A stretch of 64,000 nucleotides of DNA, from positions 1,054,001 to 1,118,000 of the forward strand of contig CAWEQI010000003.1 of assembly GCA_963811255.1 (NCBI GenBank), in the 5' to 3' direction. The notes under the pieces were generated by a model. It was not told the origin of the DNA. It worked only from the letters and a program-made list of their open reading frames with translations, and did no database searches. The stretch's first letter is position 1; each line of letters opens with the position of its first letter. Positions 44,283 to 54,764 of the stretch are shown here, one piece after another. The DNA is from Croceibacterium_B sp963811255. Its GTDB lineage: Bacteria; Pseudomonadota; Alphaproteobacteria; Sphingomonadales; Sphingomonadaceae. The translations under genes were made by a program, and so were the position numbers.

Positions 44283-44444
44283 CTACGCGAGCTGGTCTTC
44301 CTCTTCCGGGATGAGGACCGCCTTCTGGTATTCTTTCGTACGCCTTGCACCGGGCCTGCGGCAGGCGCCGGGACGCGGCCGATGGACCAGGCTTGGGTTG
44401 GTGCTTGGGTCGAGCAGCAGGTCTTCTTCGATTTCGAATTCCAT
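44283..44444 (-). CDS. Possible small protein (53 aa)
   Basis: ATG 44442-44444 is preceded by AAGGAG at good spacing. The product starts with an acidic MEFEIEEDLLLDP, then a basic Arg/Pro/Gly segment (VHRPRPGACRRPGARR), then an acidic end (IPEEEDQLA). No family recognised. The stop nearly touches the tRNA-Ser 3' end. Support rests on the ribosome site and the charged, unbiased composition only. Confidence 0.4.
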   Translation of the reverse strand: MEFEIEEDLLLDPSTNPSLVHRPRPGACRRPGARRTKEYQKAVLIPEEEDQLA

Positions 44445-44525
44445 CGCCTCGCTCCTTGCTGCGGTAACCCCGCAAGGTGCGCGCGGTTCCGGCAGCAAAA
44501 GGCAAACAAGACGAACGGTTTACGA

Positions 44526-45938
<1,413 letters not shown>

Positions 45939-46092
45939 TTACAGTCCTGCTTTTCCTGCTCTCGCCGAGGAAGATGGAACACCTGGAACACGGTCCAGGG
46001 GAAAGACGCGCTTACCGGCAAGAAGAGCCTCGCAGCTTGCGCCATCCCCGTCTCGAAGGTCCGCAGCAGGGGAGGTACTTTGGTTTTGTTCG

Positions 46093-46407
46093 CTATGCAT
46101 GCAGCGCTCCGAAAAGAATCAGCGGTGGGGCCAGCAGGAGGAGCGCGGCGACGGTCGCCTGCGCCCAGCGGGGACGCGAGGCAAGCCAGATGGCGATGGC
46201 TACCCAAGTGGTGAGCAGCGGGGTGGCGAACAGGCCGAGGACCGCGAAGGCGAAGTCGCCTGCGTTGTTCTGATACATGATCAGGGCCATGTCCTCGACC
46301 ACCACGCCGTAGATCACCGCCAGCCCTACGCTCAGCGCCATGCCGATGTTGGCCAGGCTCCAGCGGCGCACGGTGACAGCTTCAGGGATGACGGCTTCCT
46401 GCATCAC
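46093..46407 (-). CDS. Small three-helix membrane protein
   Basis: 104 residues. About three hydrophobic segments (NIGMALSVGLAVIYGVVVEDMALIM, FAFAVLGLFATPLLTTWVAIAIWLAS, TVAALLLLAPPLILFGALHA). No family recognised. Its start overlaps the thioesterase stop by 4 bp, so the two are co-translated; it may be a membrane partner in the PDH-region operon or a passenger. Confidence 0.65.
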   Translation of the reverse strand: MMQEAVIPEAVTVRRWSLANIGMALSVGLAVIYGVVVEDMALIMYQNNAGDFAFAVLGLFATPLLTTWVAIAIWLASRPRWAQATVAALLLLAPPLILFGALHA

Positions 46408-46775
46408 GACTCCACCGGGCGCGGGCGGCCGTTCATATCGACGGCGACGAAGGTGAAGGTCGCCTCGGTCACTTTGACCTCGGCGTCCTCGTGGCGGTGG
46501 CGGCGCCAGGCTTCGACGGCGATCGTCAGACTGCTGCGGCCGATCCTGACAATTTCGCCGTAGACGGAAACTTCGTCGCCGACCGAGACCGGCTCGTGAA
46601 ACACCACCCCGTCCATCGCCACGGTGACCGCCCGGCCCTTGGAGCGGCGGGCGGCGATCAGGCCGGCGCCCGAATCCATCAGGCTCATCAACCAGCCGCC
46701 GAAAATGTCGCCATAAGCATTGGCGTCGGCCGGCATCGCGGTGACGCGAATCGCGGGATCGCGGCGCTCGCTCAT
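46404..46775 (-). CDS. Acyl-CoA thioesterase, hotdog fold (YciA-like)
   Basis: 123 residues from ATG 46773-46775 (MSERRDPAIRVTAMPADAN). NAYGDIFGGWLMSLMDSGAGLIAARRS is the hotdog helix with the acidic catalytic Asp (MDSG). VVFHEPVSVGDEVSVYGEIVRIGRSSLTIAVEAW and VTEATFTFVAVD complete the fold. It hydrolyses acyl-CoAs. Sits 133 bp after pdhC. Confidence 0.88.
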   Translation of the reverse strand: MSERRDPAIRVTAMPADANAYGDIFGGWLMSLMDSGAGLIAARRSKGRAVTVAMDGVVFHEPVSVGDEVSVYGEIVRIGRSSLTIAVEAWRRHRHEDAEVKVTEATFTFVAVDMNGRPRPVES

Positions 46776-46908
46776 GACCGGCGACCTTGGCGAAAGGTCC
46801 GAATGTTCGCAGTGGCCATCGAGGTCATCGGAATGAGGGAGCAAGACGAGTTGGCCATCATGATCGGAACGTTGGCAGAACGGAGCCGAGTAGGAAAACG
46901 GTTTCCGC

Positions 46909-48171
46909 TCAAGCCACCAGCCCCAGCGGCTTCTCGCACAGCTCCTTGAACACCTTCATCAGCTGCGCGCCGTCGGCGCCGTCGATCGCCCTGTGGTCGA
47001 AGCTGCCGGTCGCGCTCATCACGCTGGCGACGGACAGCGCGCCGTCGACCACATAAGGCCGCTGCTCGCCGGCACCGATGGCCATGATCATCGCCTGCGG
47101 CGGGTTGATCACCGCCTCGAACTGCTTGATGCCGAACATGCCCATGTTGCTCAAGGACGCGGTGCCGCCCTGATACTCGTGCGGCTGCAGCTTGCCTTCG
47201 CGGGCGCGGCCGGCGAGGTCCTTCATTTCGGTGGCGATCTGCGAGATGGTCTTGCTGCCGGCATCGAGGATAATCGGGGTGATTAGCCCGCCTGGGATCG
47301 ACACCGCCACCGAGATATCGGCGCGGCTGAACTTGAGCAGCGAATCCCCGGCGAATTGCACGTTGCAAACCGGCACCGCGATCAGCGCCTTGGCCAGCGC
47401 CTTGATCAGCATGTCGTTGACCGAGACCTTGACGCCCTGGCTTTCGAGCGCGTCGTTGATCTCGGCGCGCAGCTTGAGCAGCTTGTCGAGATTGATGTCG
47501 ACCGTGAGATAGATGTGCGGGATCGTCTGCTTGGATTCGGTGAGCCGGCGGGCGATCGTCTTGCGCATCGAGGAGAGCTTTTCGACCTCGTGCGGGATCT
47601 CCCCGGGCTGCGCGGCGACGGGAGCCGCTGGCGCGGCGCCGGGCTGCACGCCTTCGAGATCGGCCTTGACGATGCGGCCGTGCGGTCCGCTGCCCTGCAC
47701 GCTCGCCAGATCGATGCCCTTGTCCGCGGCGATGCGCTTGGCGAGAGGCGAGGCGATGACGCGGTCGCCGGTCGCAGCTGGTGCCGTGCCCGCAGGTGCA
47801 GAGGCCGCTTTAGCAGCGGGAGCGGGCGTGGGAGTTGGCGCTTGCGCGGCAGCCGGCGCGGGCGCGGCAGCTGGCGCGGGAACAGGAGCTTCGCCGCCGC
47901 TCGCGGGCTTGACGCTCTTCGGGTCCTCGCCCTCCTCGGCGAGCGTGGCGATGACGGTGCCGACCTTCACCCCTTCGGTCCCTTCGGGCACGGCGATGTC
48001 GGCGACGGTGCCTTCGTCGACCGCCTCGAACTCCATCGTCGCCTTGTCGGTCTCGATCTCGGCCATGATGTCGCCAGCGCTGACCTTGTCGCCCGGCTTG
48101 ACCAGCCATTTGGCGAGCGTGCCTTCCTCCATCGTCGGCGAAAGGGCGGGCATCTTGATGGCGATCGACAT
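46909..48171 (-). CDS. pdhC: Pyruvate dehydrogenase E2 (dihydrolipoamide acetyltransferase)
   Basis: 420 residues from ATG 48169-48171 (MSIAIKMPALSPTMEEG). One lipoyl domain with lipoyl-Lys43 in ETDKATMEFEAV, an Ala/Pro linker (about 88-140), a peripheral subunit-binding domain (ASPLAKRIAADKGIDLASVQGSGPHGRIVKADLE), and the catalytic domain with FDHRAIDGADGAQ (HxxxDG). The SPTMEEG start and LS-NMGMFGIKQFEAVINPPQ mark the PDH type rather than 2-oxoglutarate type. The E1 genes are not in this window. Confidence 0.94.
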   Translation of the reverse strand: MSIAIKMPALSPTMEEGTLAKWLVKPGDKVSAGDIMAEIETDKATMEFEAVDEGTVADIAVPEGTEGVKVGTVIATLAEEGEDPKSVKPASGGEAPVPAPAAAPAPAAAQAPTPTPAPAAKAASAPAGTAPAATGDRVIASPLAKRIAADKGIDLASVQGSGPHGRIVKADLEGVQPGAAPAAPVAAQPGEIPHEVEKLSSMRKTIARRLTESKQTIPHIYLTVDINLDKLLKLRAEINDALESQGVKVSVNDMLIKALAKALIAVPVCNVQFAGDSLLKFSRADISVAVSIPGGLITPIILDAGSKTISQIATEMKDLAGRAREGKLQPHEYQGGTASLSNMGMFGIKQFEAVINPPQAMIMAIGAGEQRPYVVDGALSVASVMSATGSFDHRAIDGADGAQLMKVFKELCEKPLGLVA

Positions 48172-48296
48172 GGGCGGGCGCGGGTCCTCTCGGGTGCAAC
48201 GGAAGCGAGGGCGTCTCTGGCGAAAATGCGCCTCCGGGGCAAGGTTCTTGCGCCCCGGCGCCTTCATCGGATACCCGAGCGCAGGGGACACACGCG

Positions 48297-48749
48297 ATGC
48301 GCGTCTATCTGGTGATCATCGATGAGACCGAGGAGGCGACCCTGGCGCTGCGTTTCGCCGCGCGCCGGGCGGCCGACACCGGCGGATCGGTGCATATCCT
48401 GGCGATCGTGCCGCGGCAGGAATTCAACGCCTTCGCCGGGGTGCAGGCGACGATGGAAGAGGAAGCCCGCGACCGCGCCGAGGTGATGGCCAGCGCCGCG
48501 GCCGGCGCACTGTCGTCCGAAGGCGCGCGGATGCCGCAAATCGCGGTCCGCGTGGGCGACGGGCACGCGGTGATCAAGGAGTATCTCGCCGAGCATCCCG
48601 AAGTCGCGGCTCTGGTGCTCGGCGCCGCGGCGGAAGGCGGCCCCGGCCCGCTGGTGATGCACTTCTCGGCCATCGCCGGCACCCTGCCGTGCCCGCTGTT
48701 CGTGGTGCCCGGCGGGCTGAGCGAGGAAGAGGTGGATGCGGTGAGCTGA
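48297..48749 (+). CDS. Universal stress protein family (UspA-like)
   Basis: 150 residues of UspA fold: YLVIIDETEEATLALRFAARRA at the start, VHILAIVP, and the C-terminal VAALVLGAAAEGGPGPLVMHFSAIAGTLPCPLFVVPG. The usual GxxGx9GS ATP-binding motif is degenerate (GAAAEGGPGPLVMHF), so nucleotide binding is uncertain. Divergent from pdhC by 125 bp and followed by a structured repeat. Confidence 0.83.
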   Translation: MRVYLVIIDETEEATLALRFAARRAADTGGSVHILAIVPRQEFNAFAGVQATMEEEARDRAEVMASAAAGALSSEGARMPQIAVRVGDGHAVIKEYLAEHPEVAALVLGAAAEGGPGPLVMHFSAIAGTLPCPLFVVPGGLSEEEVDAVS

Positions 48750-48752
48750 GGT

Positions 48753-48876
48753 CCTCCCCGGGACGGGGAGGTGGCAGACGCGAAGCGGCTGACGGAGGGG
48801 ACCGGTGCGATGCGCCGCGTTTGTGGCGACTCCCCTCCACCATGCTTCGCATGGACCCCTCCCCGTCCCGGGGAGG
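48753..48876. repeat. Structured intergenic repeat, copy 3 (perfect 19-bp terminal inverted repeats)
   Basis: CCTCCCCGGGACGGGGAGG (48753-48771) is the exact reverse complement of 48858-48876. The interior contains GCTGACGGAGGGGAC and TCCCCTCCACCATG-CTTCG-CATGG, recalling copy 1. It fills the gap between the convergent usp and rnr genes and could end both transcripts. Confidence 0.7.
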
Positions 48877-48880
48877 ATCT

Positions 48881-51140
48881 TTACTTCCGGCGCCCTCGAC
48901 CCTGGTGGCGGATGTTCGCCGGACGGCCGCGCTTGCCCTGGATATGCTTGGGGCGGCCCTTCTTCGCTGGCGCTCGCTCGGCGCGCTTTTCGATTCGCTG
49001 ACCGCCGCCCTCGACCGGCTCGAATTTGAGCGCGCCGGTCAGCGGGTTGGCTTCGGCGAGGCGCAGCTTGAGCGTGTCGCCGGTGGTGTAGCGCTCGCCG
49101 GTCTTTTCGCCGACCAGCGCCTGCGCGCCTTCCTCGTAGCGGAAGTAATCCTGGCCGAGCGTCGAGACCGGCACCAGACCGTCGCCGCCGAGGCCGACGA
49201 TGGTGGCGAAGAAGCCGAACTTCTGCACGCCGGTAATGCGGGTGTCGAACACTTCGCCGACGCGGGCCGAGAGCCAGGCGGCGACGTAGCGGTCAATGGT
49301 GTCGCGCTCGGCCTCCATCGCCCGGCGCTCGGTCTTGCTGATCGCTTCGGTGATCTTTTCTAGATCGTTGCGATCGTGCGCGGACAGGCCGGTGGTCGGC
49401 GGCAGGTCGGCCTTGGGCTTGGGCTGTTCGAGATGGAAGGCATCGCCCAGCGCCCGGTGGACCAGCAGGTCGGCGTAGCGGCGGATCGGCGACGTGAAGT
49501 GCGCGTAGCTGCCGAGCGCGAGGCCGAAGTGGCCGGCGTTCTGCGGCCCGTAGTAAGCCTGCGTCTGGCTGCGCAGCACCGCCTCCATGACGAGCGCCTT
49601 TTCCGCCGGATCGTCGGAAATGTCCTTCATCATCCGGTTGAACAGCCCGGGGGTGATGACCTGACCGAGCGCGAGCTTCTTGCCGATGGACGCGAAGTAG
49701 TCCTTGAGGGCGAGCAGCTTCTCGCGGGTCGGCGGCTCGTGAATGCGGTAGACCACCGGGTGGGCCTTGCTTTCGAGCGCCTTGGCCGCGGCGACGTTGG
49801 CGGCGATCATGAAGTCCTCGACCACCCGGTGCGCATCGAGCCGCTCGCGCACGGCGATCTCCTCGATGCGACCCTGCTCGTCGAGCTTCACCCGGCGCTC
49901 GGGCAGCTCGAGCTCGAGCGGATCGCGCGCCTCGCGGGCGGCGTTGAGGAGCTGCCAGGCGCCCCACAGGTTGCGTAGTTGCGGTTCTTCGCCGGCGTCG
50001 TCGATACGCGCCTGCGCGTCTTCGTAGGCGATCACTTCGGCGATGCGGACCAGCGCGCGGGTGAAGCGGAAGGCGGTGATGCGGCCCTGCTTGTCGATCG
50101 TCAGGTGGCAGGCCATCGCCGCGCGGTCCTCGCCCTGCCCGAGCGAGCAGACCTCGGCGCTGAGCACTTCCGGCAGCATCGGCACCACCCGGTCGGGGAA
50201 ATAAACCGAGTTGCCGCGCTTCCTCGCCTCGCGGTCGAGCTGGCCGCCGGGGCGGACGTAGAAGCTCACGTCGGCGATGGCGACCACGGCGCGATAGCCG
50301 CCCTCGCCGTCGGGCTCGGCCCAGATGGCGTCGTCGTGGTCGCGCGCGTCGGGCGGATCGATGGCGACGATCGGCAAGTGCCGGAGGTCCTCGCGCTTGG
50401 CCTCGCTCAACGGCAGCTTCGCGGCGAGTTGTGCTTCTTCCAGCACCGTCTCGGGGAAGACGTGTGGGATGCCGTACTTGTGGATCGCGATCAGGCTAAA
50501 CGCGCGGGGTGCCAGCGGGTCGCCGAGCACCTCGAGCACCCGCACCCCGCCGCGCTGCGACCGGCCGACCGGCTCGGCGAGCACGAGGTTGCCCTCCTCT
50601 GCCTGGCCGACATCGGAGACCGGGAACGAGCTGCGGATGCGCTTGTCGACCGGCGCGAGCCACGGCTTGAGCGTGCCGTCGAGCTCGATCACGCCGAGCA
50701 TCGCCTCGGCCGCGGCCGGCAGCTTTTTGATCGGATGCGCACGCCAACCTTTGCCGGCCTCTTCGGTGCGGGCCAACACACGGTCGCCCTTCTTCAGCGC
50801 GCCGCCTTTCTTGCGCTCGACGATCCGCACGCGCGGCGGCGCCATGCCGTCGTCGGGCTGCCACGATTTCGGGAATCGCGATCGGCGTGCCGTCGTCGAT
50901 CTCGACCACCCGCAGCACGGTGACTTTCGGCAGCCCGCCCATCCGGTGATAGGCGCTCTTGCGACCGTCGATCAGTCCCTCCTCGGCCATGTCGGCGAGC
51001 AGTTTCTTGAGGGCAATCTTGTCCTGCCCCTTGAGGCGGAACTCGCGCGCAATCTCGCGCTTGCCGGCGGGGCCGTCGGACGTTCGGATGAATTCGAGGA
51101 CCTGATCCTTCGTGGGGAGGCCGTGGTGCTTGCAGGGCAT
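48881..51140 (-). CDS. rnr: Ribonuclease R (frameshifted at a GANTC-like site)
   Basis: Processive 3'-5' exoribonuclease. Start ATG 51138-51140: the N-terminal winged-helix part (GLPTKDQVLEFIRTSDGPAGKREIAREF) is in one frame up to VVEIDDGTPIAIPE. At GATTTC 50865-50870 the frame changes; removing one T (GATTC) joins PE to SWQPDDGMAPPRV and gives 752 residues. Downstream are the RNB catalytic centre (VAIDPPDARDHDDAIW), SYAHFTSPIRRYADLLVHRAL, an S1 domain (FDTRITGVQKFGFFATIVGLGGDGLVPVS) and a Lys/Arg-rich tail. The gene is otherwise intact, so a sequence error is likely. Confidence 0.92.
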
Positions 51141-51162
51141 TCGCCGGTATATGGGGAGCGGC

Positions 51163-52488
51163 TCAGCCGCTTCCAAGCGGCCTGAACGCGCCACCCGGGA
51201 CGGCGCTGGCGACCGGGCTTTCCGATCCGTCGGCGGCGAGCGAGCTGACGCCGAACAGCCAATCATCGCCGCGCACGCCGTCGAGCTTGACCTTGGTGTC
51301 GGCGGTTTCGAGCACCGGGTTGGCCGGCCAATCCGGCGCATCGGTGCGCCGCTGCCATACGCGATAGCGCACCGCGCCGGGCACGGGCGCCCACTGCAGT
51401 GTGGTGAAGGTCTGCACCGCCGCTTCCGCCTTGGGCGCTGGCGGCATCGGCGCATGGGCCAGCGCGTCGAGCGTGCGCACGTTCAGCCGCGCGACCTTGG
51501 CGAGATAGGGGAAGTTCATCGCATCGATCGTGTCGCCGTACTTGATGCCGTTTTCGGTCCGGAGGTCCTGATGCTCATGGTTGTAGTCCTCGACCGAGGC
51601 GGTGAAGCGCACGGCGGGATAGCCTTTGGCGAGGAACGGGATCTGGTCGCCGCCGCGGCCCATCCGATCGGTGCGCCAGATCTGCCGCACGGCCAGCGGG
51701 TGGCCGCCGGACACGCCGGCGATGAAGCGCGACAGGTTGCGGCTCGGGCTGTCGTTCTCGCCGCCATCGCGGGCCAGCGCGGCGAGGGTCTTGGCCGTCG
51801 CGTCGGCGCGCGGGCCTTCCGAGAACACCCGCACGTGGGTGGCATCGCAGAACCCGTCGGAGCCGCAAGTTCCGCCAACGATGTCGTTGTTGAGCACGGC
51901 CTTGACCGTCCAGCCTTGTCGGGCGGCGTAATCGGCGAGCAGCTTGCCGCCATAAAGGCCCTGCTCTTCGCCGGTGAGCATGGCATAGACGATGGTCGTC
52001 GGGTATTTGTGCTTTGAAAGGACCCGCGCGGCTTCGAGCACCACCGCGACGCCCGAGCCGTCGTCGTTGGCACCGGGGGCATCGCTGGTGGCGTTCATCA
52101 CATCGGTGACGCGGCTGTCGATATGGCCCTGGACGATCACCACTTCGTTCGGCCGCTCGGTGCCGCGCTGGATCGCCACGACATCGAGCAGGTGCACCGG
52201 CTTGGGAATCCGCTCGCCGGTGACGCTCGTTTCCGGCGTGACCACCTGGAGGCACTCGCCGCACGCGGCGCTCACCTGCCCGAACTGCTGCTTGCCCCAG
52301 GCCCAGGCCGCGCCGATCCCGCGATGCGGATCGTCCTGCGCCGAGAGGGTGTGGCGGGTGCCGAACGAGACCAGCGCCTCGATGTCCTGATGCAGGCGGG
52401 CTTGCGAGATGTCGGCCGCGGGATCGGTGTTGGCGGCGGCCGGGGCGGACGCGGCGAGCAGGGCCGCGGGAATGAGCCATTTGCGCAT
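51163..52488 (-). CDS. Exported M28-family zinc aminopeptidase
   Basis: 441 residues from ATG 52486-52488 (MRKWLIPAALLAASAPAAANT, signal peptide). Zinc ligands: VQGHIDSR (His), GANDDGSG (bridging Asp), LTGEEQGLYG (Glu pair), LNNDIVG (Asp) and DYNHEHQD (His). A C-terminal fibronectin-III-like domain (TTLQWAPVPGAVRYRVWQRR...LFGVSSLAADGSESP) may bind substrate or surface. Acts in the periplasm or outside the cell. 48 bp after proS. Confidence 0.93.
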   Translation of the reverse strand: MRKWLIPAALLAASAPAAANTDPAADISQARLHQDIEALVSFGTRHTLSAQDDPHRGIGAAWAWGKQQFGQVSAACGECLQVVTPETSVTGERIPKPVHLLDVVAIQRGTERPNEVVIVQGHIDSRVTDVMNATSDAPGANDDGSGVAVVLEAARVLSKHKYPTTIVYAMLTGEEQGLYGGKLLADYAARQGWTVKAVLNNDIVGGTCGSDGFCDATHVRVFSEGPRADATAKTLAALARDGGENDSPSRNLSRFIAGVSGGHPLAVRQIWRTDRMGRGGDQIPFLAKGYPAVRFTASVEDYNHEHQDLRTENGIKYGDTIDAMNFPYLAKVARLNVRTLDALAHAPMPPAPKAEAAVQTFTTLQWAPVPGAVRYRVWQRRTDAPDWPANPVLETADTKVKLDGVRGDDWLFGVSSLAADGSESPVASAVPGGAFRPLGSG

Positions 52489-52536
52489 GGGCGCCCTTGT
52501 TGCGGCAAAACCGGCGCGGGGCAAGCCGCGGTTTCC

Positions 52537-54078
52537 TCAGTAGGCGCGGGCCACCAGGATTCGCTCGACTGCCGGTTCGCCGGTGAAAATGCAGGCCCCC
52601 TCGGCGGGCGCGGCGGCGAACGGGACGTTGCGGAACGTCAGCTTGAGCGCCTTGAGCTGCTCCACCACCTTGTCGAGCGCCGCGCCTTCGGGGCGGGACC
52701 ACTGCACCTCGACCCAGCCAGGGTAGCGCTGCTCCTCGGCGAAGTACGCCTTCAGCGCCTCGATGCTGTCGATGTCCCGGACGATGGCGGCTTCGCGCCG
52801 GACCTTGGCCTCGTCGTACAGCGTCTGCTGAACCTCGGCGAGCATCGCCGGCGCGGCCTCGGCGAAGTCGTCCCTGGGCATGAAGGCGAAGTTCGGCTTG
52901 GCCGCGTCGTTCCACAGACGGTCGCGGCGCAACACGGCGGCCTTGCCGTCGGCCATGTCGCGCGGCCCGACCTCGACGATCAGCGGCGCGCCCTTGCGGA
53001 CCCAGTCCCAGCGCTTGGCGGCAGCCTTGCCGGGTTTGGCGTCGAGCAGCACGCGCAGCGGTTCGCCGAACGCCGATTGCGCGGCCAGCTTGCCGCGCAG
53101 TTCCTCGCAATAGGCGAGCAGCGTCGCGTCGCCCTCGTCCTCGCGCAGCATCGGCAGGATCACCACCTGGAACGGCGCCAACGTCGGCGGAACGCGCAGG
53201 CCATCGTCGTCGCCGTGGACCATGATCATTGCGCCGACCATCCGCGTCGAAACGCCCCAGCTGGTCGTGTGGCACGGCTGCATCGCGCCTTCGCGGTCCT
53301 GGAAGCGGATGTCGGCCGCCTCGGCGAAGCTGGTGCCGAGGTAATGGGTCGTGCCGGCCTGCAACGCCTTGCCGTCCTGCATCATCGCCTCGATTGAATA
53401 GGTGGCGACGGCGCCAGGGAAGCGCTCGTTGGCCGGCTTCTCGCCGGTGACCACCGGGATCGCCGCGTCCTCCTCGGCGAAGGCGCGGTACATCTCGAGC
53501 GCGCGCAGGGTTTCGGCCATTGCGTCCTCGCGCGTCTCGTGGGCGGTGTGGCCTTCCTGCCAGAGGAATTCGCTGGTGCGCAGGAACATGCGGGTGCGCA
53601 TTTCCCAGCGCACGACATTGGCCCACTGGTTCAGCAGCAGCGGCAGATCCCGCCACGACTGAATCCAGCGGCTCATCGCGTCGCCGATGATCGTTTCCGA
53701 GGTCGGTCGGACGATCAGAGGTTCTTCCAGCCTGGCCTCGGGGTCGGGGATCAGCCCGCCCTTGCCGTCGGCGATCAGCCGGTGATGGGTAACCACCGCC
53801 ATCTCCTTGGCGAAGCCTTCGACATGCTCGGCCTCGCGGACGAAGTTGGCCAGCGGGATGAACAGCGGGAAATAGGCGTTCTGCACGCCCGCCGCCTTGA
53901 TCCGCCGGTCCATCAGCGCCTGCATCCGCTCCCAGATGCCGAAGCCCCACGGTTTGATCACCATGCACCCGCGCACGCCGGATTCCTCGGCCATGTCGGC
54001 GGCCGAGACGACTTCCTGGTACCATTGCGCGAAATCGTCCTCGCGCTTGACGGAGAGAGCGTGGCGGATGGCGGTCAC
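52537..54078 (-). CDS. proS: Prolyl-tRNA synthetase, archaeal/eukaryal type
   Basis: 513 residues of class II: VIKPWGFGIWERMQALMDRRIK, the motif-2 segment RWEMRTRMFLRTSEFLWQEGHTAHETREDA and motif-3 GLRVPPTLAPFQV. There is no INS editing domain between motifs 2 and 3, and the protein ends in ...ARAY. A C-terminal Tyr and this length are hallmarks of the archaeal/eukaryal ProRS group, not of the usual alphaproteobacterial enzyme of about 440 residues. This suggests ancient replacement by transfer. 54 bp separate it from phaR. Confidence 0.93.
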   Translation of the reverse strand: MTAIRHALSVKREDDFAQWYQEVVSAADMAEESGVRGCMVIKPWGFGIWERMQALMDRRIKAAGVQNAYFPLFIPLANFVREAEHVEGFAKEMAVVTHHRLIADGKGGLIPDPEARLEEPLIVRPTSETIIGDAMSRWIQSWRDLPLLLNQWANVVRWEMRTRMFLRTSEFLWQEGHTAHETREDAMAETLRALEMYRAFAEEDAAIPVVTGEKPANERFPGAVATYSIEAMMQDGKALQAGTTHYLGTSFAEAADIRFQDREGAMQPCHTTSWGVSTRMVGAMIMVHGDDDGLRVPPTLAPFQVVILPMLREDEGDATLLAYCEELRGKLAAQSAFGEPLRVLLDAKPGKAAAKRWDWVRKGAPLIVEVGPRDMADGKAAVLRRDRLWNDAAKPNFAFMPRDDFAEAAPAMLAEVQQTLYDEAKVRREAAIVRDIDSIEALKAYFAEEQRYPGWVEVQWSRPEGAALDKVVEQLKALKLTFRNVPFAAAPAEGACIFTGEPAVERILVARAY

Positions 54079-54132
54079 TGCGAAATCCCGAATTTGATTG
54101 GTCGACGCGCGGGGGCGATGCCCCGCCGCGGC

Positions 54133-54696
54133 TTATTTGCCAAGCTCGTCGAGCTTCCGCTGCATGTCTGCAAGTTGCTCGCGCAAGGCATCCAGGTCGC
54201 TTTGCGGCTTGGCCTCGGGCTTGGGTTGCGCCGTAGCAGCATCGCCGCTCTTGGGCATGAAGGCGCTCGCCGCGGCCTTGAACATCGCCATGTTGGTTTC
54301 CGCGAGGCGGGAGAACGCCTCCGGGCCCATGCTGGTCTTCCAGGCATCCTGCAACTTCTGCTGGTTGGCGCGGAAGTGCTCCATCGACGCTTCGAGATAC
54401 TGCGGCATCATCGCCTGCATCGAATGGCCGTACATGGAGATCAGCTGGCGCAGGAAGCCGATCGGCAGCATCTGCTCGCCGCTGCATTCCTCTTCCATGA
54501 TGATCTGCGTCAGGATCTGGTGGGTGATGTCAGTGCCGGTCTTGGCATCGAGCACCTTGAAGTCGACGCCTTCGCGGGTCATCCGGGCGAGATCGTCGAG
54601 CGTAATGTAGCTGGAGCTCCGGGTGTTGTAGAGCCGGCGGTTGGCGTACTTCTTGACGATGACCGGTTCGTCGCTTCCGGAAGGCTGTTCCGCCAT
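54133..54696 (-). CDS. phaR: Polyhydroxyalkanoate synthesis repressor PhaR
   Basis: 187 residues from ATG 54694-54696, with GGAG 7 bases upstream; an in-frame ATG at 54726 is possible. The DNA-binding domain VIVKKYANRRLYNTRSSSYITLDDLARM is diagnostic. The PHB-binding region (DFKVLDAKTGTDITHQILTQIIMEEE...MLPIGFLRQLISMYG) follows, then a coiled-coil end (SDLDALREQLADMQRKLDELGK). It senses PHA granules and represses phasin genes and itself. A TGCA-rich site lies 43 bp upstream. Confidence 0.94.
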   Translation of the reverse strand: MAEQPSGSDEPVIVKKYANRRLYNTRSSSYITLDDLARMTREGVDFKVLDAKTGTDITHQILTQIIMEEECSGEQMLPIGFLRQLISMYGHSMQAMMPQYLEASMEHFRANQQKLQDAWKTSMGPEAFSRLAETNMAMFKAAASAFMPKSGDAATAQPKPEAKPQSDLDALREQLADMQRKLDELGK

Positions 54697-54738
54697 CGTG
54701 CCGACTCCAAAAATGTTGCGCAGCATTTCTGCTTAGCA

Positions 54739-54760
54739 CTTGCAGCAAATGCAGTGCAAC
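54739..54760 (-). promoter_or_regulatory. Putative PhaR operator
   Basis: The 22 bp contain three TGCA-type units (TTGCAG, AATGCAG, GTGCAA on the plus strand) between alr and phaR, with TTGCA and TGCAA as inverted outer arms. PhaR of other alphaproteobacteria binds TGC-rich inverted repeats in its own promoter. Autorepression is inferred. Confidence 0.55.
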
Positions 54761-54764
54761 ATCG

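Noticed and set aside
51575..54487. A 970-residue open frame on the minus strand across the M28 peptidase and proS
   Set aside because: It is out of frame with two well-conserved genes on the same strand and has the Arg/Ala/Pro-rich composition of a GC-rich shadow frame.
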